NCBI GenBank assembly: GCA_963763305.1
Contig: CAVXNP010000001.1
Location: 1,426,001-1,490,000 of the forward strand
Origin: CAVXNP01 sp963763305
GTDB lineage: Bacteria; Pseudomonadota; Gammaproteobacteria; Xanthomonadales; Rhodanobacteraceae
Reading direction: 5' to 3'
Length of the DNA: 64,000 bases
Numbering within the stretch: position 1 is the stretch's first letter; each line of letters starts with the position of its first letter. A model generated the notes under the pieces. That model did no database searches. It saw only the letters and a program-made list of their open reading frames with translations, and had not been told where the DNA came from. Shown piece after piece: positions 36,536 to 45,831 of this stretch. A program made the position numbers and the translations under genes.

Positions 36536-37303
36536 ATGAGGTTGCAGGACAAGGTTGCACTGGTGACCGGCAGCGCGCAGGGCATCGGTCGCGCCATCGC
36601 GCTGCGGCTGGCGCACGAGGGCGCCTCGGTGATTCTCGAGGATCGCATCGACAACGCCCGCGCCGAGCAGACCCTGGCCGAGCTCAAGGCCACCGGTGCC
36701 AGGGTCTGCCTGATTACCGGCGACATCGGCCGGGTCGAGGACGACCGCCAGGTGGTCCTCAAGAGCCTCGAGCAGATGGGACGCATCGACATCCTGGTCA
36801 ACAATGCCGGGGTCGAGCGTCGCGCGCCTTTCCTGGACGCCACCGAGGCCGACTACGACCTGGTACTGGGGGTAAACCTCAAGGGCGTGTTCTTCCTGAC
36901 CCAGGCATTCGCCCGCCATGTGCGCCAACGCGGTGGCGGCGGCCGCGTCATCAACATCAGCTCGGTGCACGAGCAGTTGCCGTTCCCGCATTTCGCCAGC
37001 TACTGCGCCAGCAAGGGCGGCCTGAAGATGCTGATGCGCGACCTGGCGATCGAGCTTGCGCCACTGGGCATCACCGTCAACAACGTCGCGCCCGGGGCGA
37101 TCCGCACCCCGATCAACGCGCACCTGATGGAAAGCCCGCAACTGATGGAGGCGCTGCTGGCCAATATCCCGCTGCAACGGCTGGGCACCCCCGAGGACGT
37201 GGCCGGTGCGGTGGCCTATCTGGCGTCCAACGACGCCAGCTACGCCACCGGCAGCACGCTTTACGTCGATGGAGGGCTGCTGTGGAACTACGCCGAGCAA
37301 TGA
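36536..37303 (+). CDS. Short-chain dehydrogenase/reductase (glucose 1-dehydrogenase-like)
   Basis: A 255-residue classical SDR. The cofactor motif is VTGSAQGIGRAI, the NNAG motif is VNNAGVERRAP, and the catalytic Ser-Tyr-Lys are in NISSVHE and YCASKGG. The C-terminal YVDGGLLWNYAEQ is typical of glucose 1-dehydrogenase and related sugar or alcohol dehydrogenases. Its stop overlaps the trehalase ATG, so the two are coupled. Since trehalase yields glucose, oxidation of that glucose is a reasonable inference, but SDR substrates cannot be told from sequence. Confidence 0.85.
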   Translation: MRLQDKVALVTGSAQGIGRAIALRLAHEGASVILEDRIDNARAEQTLAELKATGARVCLITGDIGRVEDDRQVVLKSLEQMGRIDILVNNAGVERRAPFLDATEADYDLVLGVNLKGVFFLTQAFARHVRQRGGGGRVINISSVHEQLPFPHFASYCASKGGLKMLMRDLAIELAPLGITVNNVAPGAIRTPINAHLMESPQLMEALLANIPLQRLGTPEDVAGAVAYLASNDASYATGSTLYVDGGLLWNYAEQ

Positions 37304-38897
37304 GCGACGACCGCCCGGACCCGGAACTGGCGGCGAAGGCCGCCGAAGCCGCTCCCGGCGGACACCCTGACGCCGGCCGACCGCTACCAGGAGCTGTTCG
37401 TCGAGGTGCAGATGCGCCGGGTGTTCAAGGACGGCAAGACCTTCGTCGATTGCGCGCCCAAGCAGGATCCGGAGGCGATCCTGAAGGCCTACCGGAACGC
37501 AATGCGACGAGCCGGGCTTCGATCTGCACCGCTTCGTGCACGCGCACTTCGACCCGCCGGAGATCCACCAGAGCCACTACAAGTCGATTCCCGGCCAGCC
37601 CATCAAGGACCATATCGACCGTTTGTGGGACGTGCTGACGCGGCACCCGCGCAAGCATCCGCCGCGCTCCTCGCTGCTGCCGCTGCCGCACGCCTACGTG
37701 GTGCCCGGCGGCCGCTTCGGCGAGCTGTACTACTGGGACTCCTACTTCACCATGCTCGGGTTCCGCTCCAGCGGCCGACTGGACCTGCTGCGCTCGATGG
37801 CCGACAACTTCGCCTACCTGATCGACACCTACGGGCACGTCCCCAACGGCAACCGCACCTACTACCTCAGCCGCTCGCAGCCGCCGGTGTTCGCGCTGAT
37901 GGTGGAGCTGTTCGAGCGCGAGGGCGTCTGCCATGCCCTGGATTACCTGCCGCAGCTGCGCAAGGAATACACCTACTGGATGGAGGGCGCCGACGAGCTG
38001 CGGCCGGGCGAGTGCTTCCGTCATTGCGTGCGGCTGGAAGACGGCAGCCTGCTCAACCGTTACTGGGACGACCGCGACACGCCGCGCGAGGAGTCCCATC
38101 GCGAGGACGTGCTGACCGCGCGGCAATCCGCCCGCCCCGCGCATGAGGTGTACCGCGAGCTGCGTGCCGGGGCCACCTCCGGCTGGGACTTCAGCTCGCG
38201 CTGGTGCGACGATCCGCGGTCGCTGGCCAGCATTCGCACCACCGGCATCCTGCCGGTCGACCTGAACAGCTTCCTGTACAAGCTGGAACGACAGATCGGC
38301 CTGCTCAGCCATGCCTGTGGCATGCGCAAACAGGCCGAGCGCTTCCATCACCTGGCAATGGCACGCCGCACCGCCATCAACACCCGGCTGTGGAGCGGCG
38401 AGGCAGGCGCCTACCTCGACTTCGACTGGCAACGCGACATCCCCCGCGAGACGCTCAATACCGGCACCGTCGCACCGTTGTTCGTGAACCTGGCCAGCCG
38501 CGAGCAGGCGCACCTGACCGCCCGGGCGCTGAAGGAGCGCCTGCTCGAAGCCGGCGGCATCGGCACCACCGAGCACGCCAGCCCGGAGCAATGGGACAAG
38601 CCCAACGGCTGGGCGCCCCTGCAATGGATGGCCATCTGCGGCCTGCGCAACTACGACGAGCCGCTGGCCGAGGAGATCGCCTGCCGCTGGATGAACACGG
38701 TCAGCACGCTGTACCGGCGCGAAAGCAAGCTGGTGGAGAAGTACGTGCTGGTACCGCAGGAGGGGGGCCCGGTCGGTGGCGGTGGCGGCGAGTACGAACT
38801 GCAGGACGGCTTCGGCTGGACCAACGGGGTCACCCGCAAGCTGCTGGCCGAGCATCCGGCCGACCAGGCCAACGAGGCGCGTGCCGACAGCCGCTGA
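37300..38897 (+). pseudogene. Alpha,alpha-trehalase, two frameshifts as read
   Basis: A GH37 trehalase that splits trehalose to two glucose. The reading begins at ATG 37300 (MSDDRPDPELAAKAAEAAP), shifts by one extra base near 37355-37362 into TLTPADRYQELFVEVQMRRV, and again near 37500-37506 into DEPGFDLHRFVHAHFDPPE. After that the frame is open to 38897. Both signatures are present: PGGRFGELYYWDSYF and QWDKPNGWAPLQW, plus GGGGEYELQDGFGWTNGV. No signal peptide is seen, so it is like the cytosolic TreF. Joined length is about 530 residues. The intact catalytic part argues for base-call errors rather than decay. Confidence 0.87.
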
Positions 38898-39050
38898 GCG
38901 CGCCGGGCGAGGCCCCGGGGCGAGCCCGCCGGTCGGTCGCTTCCGGGAATCGGGCTTTGGTGGGCGAGAGGAAAGTCCGGCTGTGCGGAGACGGATTTTC
39001 AGCGGTTCGCCGGCAGATCGACGGGAACATGCACCGCACAGCCCGGCGGA

Positions 39051-39950
39051 CTAGCGTCCGACAGGCCCCTGCCCATCGTCGCCTACCCCGAGCTTACTCA
39101 TCAGCGCCTGCGCGTCGAACGGTGCGTGCACCTTGGCGTCGTTGTCGAAATAGCAATAGACGTCCCGCCCGACACGCCTGGGCGGCGCGCTGGTGCTGAT
39201 CCGCTGCGCGCCCCGCGGCTGGCTGCCGCGGGCCCACGCCCGGATCCGGCGAGCCCAGTCATCCAGCGCCACGTCACTGTAGCCGCTGGCATACAACTCC
39301 TGGTCGCCGTGCAGGCGCAGGTACATGAAATCAGCGGTGACGTCCTCCAGGTACGGCCAGCGTCCGGCGGTATCGGCCACCACCAGTGCCACCTTGTGCC
39401 GACGCAGCAGCCGCACCAGCGCCTCGCAGACAAACCCGGGGTGGCGCACCTCAAGCGCATGGCGCAGCCGCCGCGACCGGTCCACGTGGAGGCTGGGCAG
39501 CGACTTGAGGCGACTGTCGTGACCCCGCGCCAAACCGGCCAGTTCCGCGGTGGTGCGCGGCAACCCGGCCAGGAAGGCGTCCAGCAGTGCCTCGTCGAAG
39601 CCCAGTTGTGGCGGCAGTTGCCACAGGATCGGCCCGAGCTTCTCGCGCAACTCCAGGATGCCGGAGGCGTAGAAGTTGGCCAGCGGCGCCCGCACATCGC
39701 GCAACCGCTTGAGGTGGGTGATGAAGCGCGGCCCTTTCACCGAAAACACGAAGCCGCGTGGTGTCTGCTGGTACCAGCGCGCGTAACTGGCGGGTGTCTG
39801 CAGGCTGTAGAACGAGCCATTGAGCTCGATGCTGTCCACCTGGCGCGAGGCGTATTCCAGTTCCCTGCGCTGGGCCAGCCCGTCCGGATAGAAGCGCCCC
39901 CGCCACGGCGCATAGCGCCAGCCGGATATGCCGATACGCAGCTTCGCCAC
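39051..39950 (-). CDS. DUF72 (YecE-like) family protein
   Basis: A 299-residue TIM-barrel-like protein of the DUF72 family, function unknown. It shows the family's RIGISGWRYAPWRGRFYP, SIELNGSFYSLQTPASYARW, FVFSVKGPRFITHLKRL, and the C-terminal YLRLHGDQELYASGYSD and VYCYFDNDAKVHAPFDA. The start is fixed at GTG 39950 by a GAGGAGGG site six bases upstream; the frame is open 25 codons further with only a TTG start and no ribosome site. It follows the M50-HlyD gene on the same strand with about 84 bases between, so readthrough from the adhesin operon is possible. Confidence 0.88.
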   Translation of the reverse strand: MAKLRIGISGWRYAPWRGRFYPDGLAQRRELEYASRQVDSIELNGSFYSLQTPASYARWYQQTPRGFVFSVKGPRFITHLKRLRDVRAPLANFYASGILELREKLGPILWQLPPQLGFDEALLDAFLAGLPRTTAELAGLARGHDSRLKSLPSLHVDRSRRLRHALEVRHPGFVCEALVRLLRRHKVALVVADTAGRWPYLEDVTADFMYLRLHGDQELYASGYSDVALDDWARRIRAWARGSQPRGAQRISTSAPPRRVGRDVYCYFDNDAKVHAPFDAQALMSKLGVGDDGQGPVGR

Positions 39951-40034
39951 AGAACCCTCCTCCTCGGCCACACCGGTTGCGCCACCATCCAAGGACAGCG
40001 CCGGTGAGCGGCCGGTGAAGCGCAACAGCCTGGA

Positions 40035-42167
40035 TCAGAAGCTCAGCTCGCGCCGAAGCAAGGCGCCCAGCCAGCGGATCAGGCGGCCGGCCAGGCTGCG
40101 CGACTGGCCCGTGATTGCCACCGTGCCGGGCATCTCGCGGGACAACGCCTGCTGCACATCGCAGTGCCCCAGGCGTACGCGGTAGGTGGACTGCAGTGGC
40201 GCCAGCGTGCCGTCTGGCTGGCGCACGCTGGGGATATCCCCGCCATAGACGCTGGCGGCATAGGGCTCGTCCAGCGCGTCCAGATTGAGCCGGTCGATCG
40301 CGGTGACCTGGCACGCCACCGCCGGTTGCTCCGGCAGGCGCGCGATGAAGCGTGCGCTCTGGCCCGGCCGGATCCGGCCCAGGCCGGCCTCGTCGACGAA
40401 GGCGTCGCCCTTGACCCCGGTCCGCCCCACTACCTCGAGCAGGGGCTCGCCGGCTTTGAGCCATTCGCCCTTGCGCAAGGTGGCATTGAGGTCGACCACG
40501 CGGCCGGCGAACGGCGCGCGCAGGGTCAGCCGCTCGCGTTCCTGGCGGTATCCGGTCGCGGTCTGGCGCGCGGTCTCCCAGCGCTTGCGCAAGGCCGGTC
40601 CGAGCGCGCGCAATTGGGCGTCGAAGGGTTGCTGCTCGACCTGCCACTGCAGCCGGGTTGCCTGCTGCTCCGCGCTGCGCAGCTGGTAGTCCAGGTCCGC
40701 CGAGGCCAGCTGCGCCAGCACCGCCCCGGCAACCACCTGGTCGCCTTCGCCGACCGCCAGCGTGTCGACCTGGGCGGCCCGTGGCGCATAGATGGTTTGT
40801 GCGCGCGCCTGTCCAAGCACCGCCGGCGCGCGTACCGCGCCCTGCCAGGGCAGCACCAGCAGCAACACCAGGGCAATGGACACGATCGCCGTGCGCACGG
40901 TGGTCGGCTGCCAGCACAGCTCCGATCGCCGCTGCCACCACACGCGAAGCTCGCGCACGATCGGCAGTGCCAGGAACCAGCCCAGCTCCACCGCCATCAG
41001 GACAATGCCCAGTGCACGAAAGAAGAAGTGGAAGACCAGCAACGCGATGGTCAGGAACAGCACGAAGCGGTAGATCCAGGTGACCAGCGCGAACAGCACC
41101 AGAAAGCGGTGATGCCGGCCAGGCAGCGCTTCGGGTGGCGGGTCGCCAAAACCAAACAGCCGCTCGCGCAACCACCATCGACCCAGTGCGAAGGTGCGTT
41201 CGTGCAGGTTGGGCACGTTCAGCCAATCCGACAGCAGGTAGTAACCGTCGAAGCGCGTGAACGGGCTGGCGTTGATTGCCAGGGTGACCAGCCAGGTGCT
41301 GGTCGCCAGCATGAACACGCCTGCACGCAGCGGCCCATCGGGGAGGAAGTTCCACAGCAGTGTGGCCACGGCAGCCAGCGCCAGCTCGGCCAGTACCCCG
41401 GCGGCACCGATCTGCAGCCGCTGCCGGCGCGATTTCAGCTTCCACGCCTCGTTGGTGTCGGTAAACAGTACCGGCCACATCACCAGCAGCGCGATGCCCA
41501 TGGTCGGCACCTTGCAACCATGGCGGTACGCGGTGAACGCATGCCCGAGCTCATGCAGGATCTTGGCGAAGCTCAGCGCGATGCCCAGGCCGAGCAGCCC
41601 CTGCCAGGTGGTGTAGGCGCGGAAGGTATGCACGAACACGTCCCACTGGCGCGAGACCAGGTACAGGCCCAGCAAGGCCACCGCCAGCATCGACCACCAG
41701 AAACCGGGGCGATAGACGAACGCGATCCACGGCGACACGCGCCGCAGGAACGGCATCGGGCGAACCAGCGGCACCCGGAAGAACAGATAGTTCTTCAGCA
41801 GCCACATCGCTGCCGACGGCTTCTGCCGGTTGGCGACCGCATCCAGCATGGCACTGTCCTGCGCCGTGGCGGCGAGGGTCAGGTGATGCCCCAGCAGGAA
41901 CTGGGCCAGGTCGGCAACGTCCTCCATTCCGACCTTCAAGGTGGTCTGCGCATTGACCGCCGCCACCACGGCCTCGGCCGTCGCCAGCTCCCAGCGCGAG
42001 AGGATCTCGAAAGCGACCCAGCCCAGCTGGTAGAAGCGGTTGGCGGCCGGATCGTGCAAGGTCCAGGTCGGCGAGCCGTCGGGTGCTGCCGGGGCCGGGT
42101 TGAGGGTCAGCTCCTGGCGCAGCGGCGGCAACCGCGATGCCGGCGACGGGGCGGTTGGCGAAGGCAC
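40035..42167 (-). CDS. M50 site-2-type protease fused to HlyD-like adaptor
   Basis: A 710-residue inner-membrane hybrid. Residues 30-110 resemble a PqqD-like winged-helix domain. A membrane region follows with the zinc motif HELGHAFTAYRHG (His205-His209) and the second M50 motif NASPFTRFDG, so the metalloprotease site looks complete. After several further membrane segments, residues about 435-700 form a HlyD-like periplasmic arm with YAPRAAQVDTLAVGEGDQV, a coiled coil (AEQQATRLQWQVEQQ) and LRAPFAGRVVDLN. Such PqqD-M50-HlyD fusions occur in peptide and adhesin export clusters. It is the last gene of the adhesin operon; processing or gating of the giant adhesin is an inference. Confidence 0.85.
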   Translation of the reverse strand: MPSPTAPSPASRLPPLRQELTLNPAPAAPDGSPTWTLHDPAANRFYQLGWVAFEILSRWELATAEAVVAAVNAQTTLKVGMEDVADLAQFLLGHHLTLAATAQDSAMLDAVANRQKPSAAMWLLKNYLFFRVPLVRPMPFLRRVSPWIAFVYRPGFWWSMLAVALLGLYLVSRQWDVFVHTFRAYTTWQGLLGLGIALSFAKILHELGHAFTAYRHGCKVPTMGIALLVMWPVLFTDTNEAWKLKSRRQRLQIGAAGVLAELALAAVATLLWNFLPDGPLRAGVFMLATSTWLVTLAINASPFTRFDGYYLLSDWLNVPNLHERTFALGRWWLRERLFGFGDPPPEALPGRHHRFLVLFALVTWIYRFVLFLTIALLVFHFFFRALGIVLMAVELGWFLALPIVRELRVWWQRRSELCWQPTTVRTAIVSIALVLLLVLPWQGAVRAPAVLGQARAQTIYAPRAAQVDTLAVGEGDQVVAGAVLAQLASADLDYQLRSAEQQATRLQWQVEQQPFDAQLRALGPALRKRWETARQTATGYRQERERLTLRAPFAGRVVDLNATLRKGEWLKAGEPLLEVVGRTGVKGDAFVDEAGLGRIRPGQSARFIARLPEQPAVACQVTAIDRLNLDALDEPYAASVYGGDIPSVRQPDGTLAPLQSTYRVRLGHCDVQQALSREMPGTVAITGQSRSLAGRLIRWLGALLRRELSF

Positions 42168-42171
42168 CGGC

Positions 42172-43503
42172 TCAGCCCCACCACTGCCGCAGGGTCGCCA
42201 GCGGTCGACGCAGCACGTAATAGATCAGGGGCACACGCCCGGCATACAGGCGCGAGGTGCCCATCAGGCCCAGCCGCGGCACCGCATCGCCCTGGGCGAA
42301 GCTCGCCTTGACCCGGTAGGCCAGGATCCCCTCGTCGGTGGGCGCGGCCTTGTAGGCCACGCTGTCGACCCGCGCGTGGTAGGCGGTGAACGGCGAGGCT
42401 TTCGGATAGAAGGTCACCTCCGCGCCCGGCTGCAGGGCGATCTGGTCGCCCACCGGCAGGTAACCGGTCAGCTCCACCCTGGCAGGATCTGCCAGCACCA
42501 GCACCTTCTCGCCCACCACCACCGCCTTGCCGGTCCAGTCGTTGGCGTCGGCGAACACCGCCACGCCGTCGCGCTCGGCCTTCACCTGCACCCGCGCCAG
42601 CTGGTTGGCGGTGTAGTCCAGATCGACCGACTTCTGCTGCAGGTCACCGCGCCGCTGCGCCATGTCCAGCTTGCTCTTGTCGTCGGTGACCGCCTGCTGG
42701 GCGCTTTGCCGGTATTCCTCCTGGGCGGCCTCGTAGGCCTTGCGTGCGGCGTCGTATCGGCTGCGCAAGGTGGTGGCATCCAGGTCGAACAGCAAGGCAC
42801 CGGTCTGCACGTGCTGGTTGGGCTTGACCGCCAGCCGGTCGATCACGCCGTCGAGCGGCGCGCGCACGACAAAGGGATCCACCGGTGTGACTTCCGCCGA
42901 GGCCAGGGCGGACAGGCGCACCGGCAGCACGCACACCACCAGCAACGCCAGTGCCACGCGCCAGATGGCCTTGCGCGTCTGCAGCAACGACCGGGCCTTG
43001 CGCCAGGCCCGCTCCCGCGGGCGCAAGCCATGCAGGGCGTGCCCGAGCTGGGCGCCGATCTCGCCGGCCAGGCCGAGTTCCTCCTCGCGCCAGGGCTGCT
43101 CGCGGGCCAGCAACAGCATCCCGCGCTGGCCGCTTCCCGGGTGCTGCAGCGGCACCAGCAACACCTGCGCGGGAAGCCATGTGCTCCATTCCTCGGCGAT
43201 CCACGCCGACATCGTCGCCGGCTCGAGTACCTGCGGCGTCGGCATGGGCTCCAACGCACCAAACAGCCGCGTTACCCATTGCACATAGGGTGCATCGGCA
43301 TCCACCTGCGGCACCCCGGACAACGCCGCCACCCGGCGGGTATTGCCACCAATCCACAACGCCGCCTGGCGGTACAGGAGAACCGAGCGGGTTTCGTTGA
43401 CGGCGACAAATCCCAGTTGCTGCACGGTGAGCGCGCCGCGCACTCGTTGGCCAAACTGGAGCAGGCCCAGCAGGCCCTGCACCGAAGCGTGGACTTCACT
43501 CAT
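42172..43503 (-). CDS. GAF-domain HlyD-family membrane-fusion protein
   Basis: A 443-residue protein whose first 165 residues form a GAF-like domain in the cytosol (LTVQQLGFVAVNETRSVLLY to GLAGEIGAQLGHALHG). A single membrane helix near residues 185-205 (VALALLVVCVLPVRL) is followed by a periplasmic adaptor part: VRAPLDGVIDRLAVKPNQHV, an alanine- and glutamine-rich coiled coil and RVQVKAERDGVAVF. HlyD adaptors bridge inner-membrane pumps and TolC. The GAF domain may sense a small molecule, which is unusual for an adaptor. ATG 43503 overlaps the preceding stop; four bases separate its stop from the M50-HlyD start. Confidence 0.85.
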   Translation of the reverse strand: MSEVHASVQGLLGLLQFGQRVRGALTVQQLGFVAVNETRSVLLYRQAALWIGGNTRRVAALSGVPQVDADAPYVQWVTRLFGALEPMPTPQVLEPATMSAWIAEEWSTWLPAQVLLVPLQHPGSGQRGMLLLAREQPWREEELGLAGEIGAQLGHALHGLRPRERAWRKARSLLQTRKAIWRVALALLVVCVLPVRLSALASAEVTPVDPFVVRAPLDGVIDRLAVKPNQHVQTGALLFDLDATTLRSRYDAARKAYEAAQEEYRQSAQQAVTDDKSKLDMAQRRGDLQQKSVDLDYTANQLARVQVKAERDGVAVFADANDWTGKAVVVGEKVLVLADPARVELTGYLPVGDQIALQPGAEVTFYPKASPFTAYHARVDSVAYKAAPTDEGILAYRVKASFAQGDAVPRLGLMGTSRLYAGRVPLIYYVLRRPLATLRQWWG

Positions 43504-44252
43504 GGGTGGTCAGGGAAGCTGGCCCAACCGCTCATGCCCGGCAGCAGCTCGCCGTGCACCCCCTCGATTCGGCCGCTCAACGAGACGGTCTGGCTGACCG
43601 GGTCGATACGTGCACCGATGCGCACCACCCGGGCCGGGTAATCCCGGCCGAGGTCGTCCACGTGCACGGAGAACGGGACCCCCGGCTTGAGCGTCGCCAG
43701 CCAGCGCGACGGGACGATCAACTTCACTTCCAGACTGCCGGTGTCGAGGATTTCCAGCAGCGGCTTGCCCGGCGTCACGTACTCGAACGGGGCTGCCTCG
43801 CGTCGTGCGACACGTCCGGCGAAGGGCGCACGGATGCTGCATTTGGCGACGGTGGTGCGCATGTAGGCGGCATCGGCCGCCGCTTCCTTGGCGCGCGCCT
43901 CGGCCTGGCCCAGCTCCAGCGCACCGACCGAGTGCAGCGTGGCCAGCTTCCGGTTGACCTGGAGCTCGCGCTCGGCCGCGGCCGCCGTCGCCTGGGCCTT
44001 GCGCTGCTGCGCCTGGTAAAGGCCGCAATCGAATGCCACCAGCAGGTCGCCCCGGGCAAAGGCGTCGCCTTCCTTCAGCGGCAGGCGCGCGATCTTGGCC
44101 GCGATCTCGCTGGAGATTTCCACGTCGTTCTGCGCTGCCAACTGGGTACGGATGCGATCGGAGGTATCGCCGTCCGTACCGGGAGCAGGCCCACCGGCCC
44201 GCGCCAGCGCACTGAGGCAGCACAGGGCGCCGGCCACCATCCACGATTTCAC
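43500..44252 (-). CDS. HlyD-family periplasmic adaptor subunit
   Basis: A short 250-residue adaptor with a signal or anchor (WMVAGALCCLSALARA), the biotinyl-lipoyl half motif IAAKIARLPLKEGDAFARGD, a coiled coil (YQAQQRKAQATAAAAERELQ), KCSIRAPFAGRVARREAAPF and a C-terminal barrel with SVHVDDLGRDYPARVVRIGA. The start is GTG 44252, overlapping the upstream stop (GTGA); ATG 44240 is the alternative. It is the third adaptor-type protein in the operon. Partners are expected to be the TolC-like protein and the two other HlyD proteins. Confidence 0.83.
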   Translation of the reverse strand: MKSWMVAGALCCLSALARAGGPAPGTDGDTSDRIRTQLAAQNDVEISSEIAAKIARLPLKEGDAFARGDLLVAFDCGLYQAQQRKAQATAAAAERELQVNRKLATLHSVGALELGQAEARAKEAAADAAYMRTTVAKCSIRAPFAGRVARREAAPFEYVTPGKPLLEILDTGSLEVKLIVPSRWLATLKPGVPFSVHVDDLGRDYPARVVRIGARIDPVSQTVSLSGRIEGVHGELLPGMSGWASFPDHP

Positions 44253-45745
44253 TTGGTCAGGGCCTCCATTGCCGCCGGATGGTCCCACTGCGCATCGGTG
44301 TCGCCGATGGCCTTCTCCAGGGTCGCCAGGTCGTGGCTCCGGACCGTGGCAGGCACCGGGTCCAGCCCCAGCGTGGCAATCATCTGGCCGTAGGCGCCCT
44401 GGTAGGCAGCGTAGCTCTGGTACAGCCGCAACTCGGACATCAGCGCGCCTGTGGCGGCACGGATTTCGGCCAGCTTGCCCTGGGCGTTGGCCTGAGTCGC
44501 ATTGCGGGTGTGCTGCAGGATGCGCTGCTCGACGTCGTTGAGCTGACGGGTCAACTCGAACTGTTGCCGGCGGCTGCTGTAGTCGATCCAGGCCACATGC
44601 ACCTGGGTCAGCACCGCCATGTTCAACGCCAGCCGCTGCTCGCGCGCCAGCTGGTACTGCGCCTTGGCCGCGGCCTTGATGTTCCCGGCATTGAGCAGGT
44701 TGAGCAGGTTCCAGCTCACCCGCACACCGGCGTCGCGCCAGCTGTTGTTGACCAGGAAATCGTTGCTGTCGTAATGCGCACCGACGCTCAGCTCGACGCC
44801 CGGCAGCAGCTTGGCCAGGGCCTTGTGCGTCTCGTTCAGGCCGATCCGCTCGTTGTAGCCGGCCTCGGCCAGCTCGGGCCGATGCAGCAACGCGATCCGC
44901 TCCATCTCTTCGGGTGCCACCGCCAGTTCGGGTGTCTGCAGGGTGCCGTCCTCGACCAGCTCGAACGGCCGCCCCGGCTCCAGGTTCATGATCGAGGCGA
45001 GCTTGGGCTTGGCCTGCGCCAGCTCGTTGTGGATCGACTCCAGCTGCAGCACCAGGTCGAGCAGTTCGCGCTGGTATCCGAGCGCCTGCAGCGGGTCCTT
45101 CAGGCCTTGCTGCTCGATGCTGCGCGAATCACCCAGCGCCTGCTGGGCCTGGCTCAGCAGCGGTTCGATCTGGGCCTGCAATTTCTGTGCGCCCACCGCC
45201 TGCCAGTAGGCCTGGCGCGTTTGCTGCATCAACAACTGCACCACCTTGCGGCGGCGCTCGCGCGCGGCCAGCACGCGATCGGCCTGCTGCTGCGCGTTGT
45301 AGTAGCTGACACCGAAATCGAGAATATTCCAGGAGAAGCCCAGGTCCGCACGCACGGCCTGGCGCTCGCTGGAGGTGGACGGCACCAGCGACTGCTGCCC
45401 GGTGACGATGTCCTGCGACGAGGAGGCGAGCACGTTGTCGCGGCTGGTGTAGCCGGCCGATGCGGTCAGCTGGGGCAACAGGTCGAAGTTGGACAGGTCC
45501 AGCTGCCGGTTGGCCAAGGCTTCTTCCATCATCTTTACGCGATGGTCGAGGTTGTACTTGAGCGCCCGCGCCATGGCCTCGTCAAGGGTGATCGGGCCGG
45601 TGAGCGGTGACTGTTCGGCGAACATGTCCTGCTGGTCGCTGGCCAGCAGCGCGGTGCGCTGCTCGGTGGTCATGGGCCGCGGATGAACCGCACAACCGCC
45701 CAACACCAGGGTGGCCAGCATGGCGGCGAGGATATTGCGGGGCAT
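44249..45745 (-). CDS. TolC-family outer-membrane efflux lipoprotein
   Basis: An outer-membrane channel protein with two OEP repeats. From ATG 45745 the N-terminus MPRNILAAMLATLVLGGCAV is a lipoprotein signal with lipobox LGGC. The first repeat begins PLTGPITLDEAMARALKYNL and the second at VAPEEMERIALLHRPELAEAGYN, each followed by long helices. Charged, glutamine-rich helices (QQADRVLAARERRRKVVQLL) form the periplasmic tunnel. A GTG at 45835 overlaps the adhesin stop and is in frame; it would add 30 residues before the signal, so ATG 45745 is preferred. It supplies the exit pore of the operon. Confidence 0.88.
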   Translation of the reverse strand: MPRNILAAMLATLVLGGCAVHPRPMTTEQRTALLASDQQDMFAEQSPLTGPITLDEAMARALKYNLDHRVKMMEEALANRQLDLSNFDLLPQLTASAGYTSRDNVLASSSQDIVTGQQSLVPSTSSERQAVRADLGFSWNILDFGVSYYNAQQQADRVLAARERRRKVVQLLMQQTRQAYWQAVGAQKLQAQIEPLLSQAQQALGDSRSIEQQGLKDPLQALGYQRELLDLVLQLESIHNELAQAKPKLASIMNLEPGRPFELVEDGTLQTPELAVAPEEMERIALLHRPELAEAGYNERIGLNETHKALAKLLPGVELSVGAHYDSNDFLVNNSWRDAGVRVSWNLLNLLNAGNIKAAAKAQYQLAREQRLALNMAVLTQVHVAWIDYSSRRQQFELTRQLNDVEQRILQHTRNATQANAQGKLAEIRAATGALMSELRLYQSYAAYQGAYGQMIATLGLDPVPATVRSHDLATLEKAIGDTDAQWDHPAAMEALTK

Positions 45746-45831
45746 CAGTGTGATGGGCTGCAAGGCGCTGCTCTCCGTAGCGGAATGAAGGGGGGCCAAA
45801 GGAGCCCGGTTGGGAAAAAACGATGGGTGGC

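Noticed and set aside
38968..38980. GAGGAAAGTCCGG, identical to a conserved piece of RNase P RNA
   Set aside because: The flanking sequence lacks the rest of the rnpB core (no GGGCAGGGTGCCAGGTAA-like continuation) and the gap is only about 150 bases, so it is a chance match.
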